From assembly GCA_008921705.1 (NCBI GenBank), contig VFFE01007488.1, forward strand, positions 1,550,970-1,614,969: 64,000 bases of DNA. Reading direction: 5' to 3'. The notes beneath the pieces are model-generated. The model saw only the letters and a list, made by a program, of their open reading frames with translations, was not told the origin of the DNA and made no database searches. Below, piece by piece: positions 63,801 through 64,000 of the stretch. How positions within the stretch are numbered: the first letter of the stretch is position 1; the number at the start of each line of letters is the position of its first letter. A program made the position numbers and the translations under genes. Origin of the DNA: Burhinus oedicnemus (taxonomy: Eukaryota > Chordata > Aves > Charadriiformes > Burhinidae).

Positions 63801-64000
63801 ACAAACTATACCCAGAATCTCGTACAAAAATAGCTTAATTAGGAGGGCTGTCTGACAGATATACTAGACAATAGTATCGCCACTAGAGCTAGCCAGGAAT
63901 TTTGTGACAAAATGGCTTTTCATCATAGAAAAATGATTCATCAAGTCTAAAACTTTCAGTGGAAACTTTCTCTTTCATCCTACCTTTTGGAGAAAGATTT

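Larger units (their letters stand above)
50050..64000. other. Unique AT-rich non-coding DNA to window end
   Basis: Nearly 14 kb with no recognisable exon, RNA gene or transposon. Frames are at most 125 codons and unrecognised. Minor repeats are the CA/TA block at 50131-50191, TA runs at 51149-51161 and 60790-60803, and the 22-bp tandem repeat at 57808-57868. Confidence 0.55.

Noticed and set aside
1..64000. Bacterial-type features (operons, CRISPR arrays, prophage, attachment sites)
   Set aside because: The repeats are vertebrate, no dense coding is present, and no regularly spaced direct repeats of CRISPR type were seen.

Overview
This window is vertebrate, and almost certainly bird, nuclear DNA. 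The evidence is its repeats. There are four CR1 retroposon (LINE) fragments, two of them with typical avian CR1 3' ends carrying the terminal 8-bp ATTCTRTG repeats. There is also a full-length solo LTR of an endogenous retrovirus family known to me from many bird genomes (it begins TGTCGTGATTTAACCCC and ends in CCATGACA), and a fragment of a second avian LTR family (beginning TGTGGTGGGTTGGCC). The species cannot be named. The LTR families suggest a neoavian bird, but that is recall rather than a database match.

I found no host protein-coding exon, rRNA, tRNA, CRISPR array or operon-like structure. The longest open frames are either inside or antisense to CR1, or are chance frames of about 150 codons or less with no recognisable domain. 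The window reads as one long intergenic or intronic stretch.

Layout: (1) About 210-1030 is an internal CR1 ORF2 piece on the minus strand. (2) 1041-12672 is unique AT-rich non-coding DNA with small simple repeats. (3) 12673-13510 is a 5'-truncated CR1 on the minus strand, with an intact 232-codon reverse-transcriptase C-terminal frame and its 3' tail. (4) About 17115-18305 is a decayed CR1 reverse-transcriptase piece on the plus strand. (5) 18306-32773 is unique sequence with a long polypyrimidine tract at 21148-21291. (6) 32774-33061 is an LTR fragment running into a strong fold-back repeat. (7) 37677-38257 is a 581-bp solo LTR, sense on the minus strand, with a perfect TGACGTCA site. (8) 38258-49741 is unique sequence with a G-quadruplex-type GGGA tract, an (AAAAT)n microsatellite and an imperfect hairpin inside a region that looks like a conserved non-coding element. 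(9) 49742-50045 is a short CR1 3' end on the minus strand, from a different subfamily. (10) 50050-64000 is unique AT-rich DNA with minor repeats.

I see no undescribed multi-gene system here. The items most worth checking are the fold-back repeat beside the LTR fragment, the promoter-like features kept in the solo LTR, the non-B-DNA tracts, and several stretches that may be conserved regulatory elements. Those last cannot be tested without alignment to other genomes.
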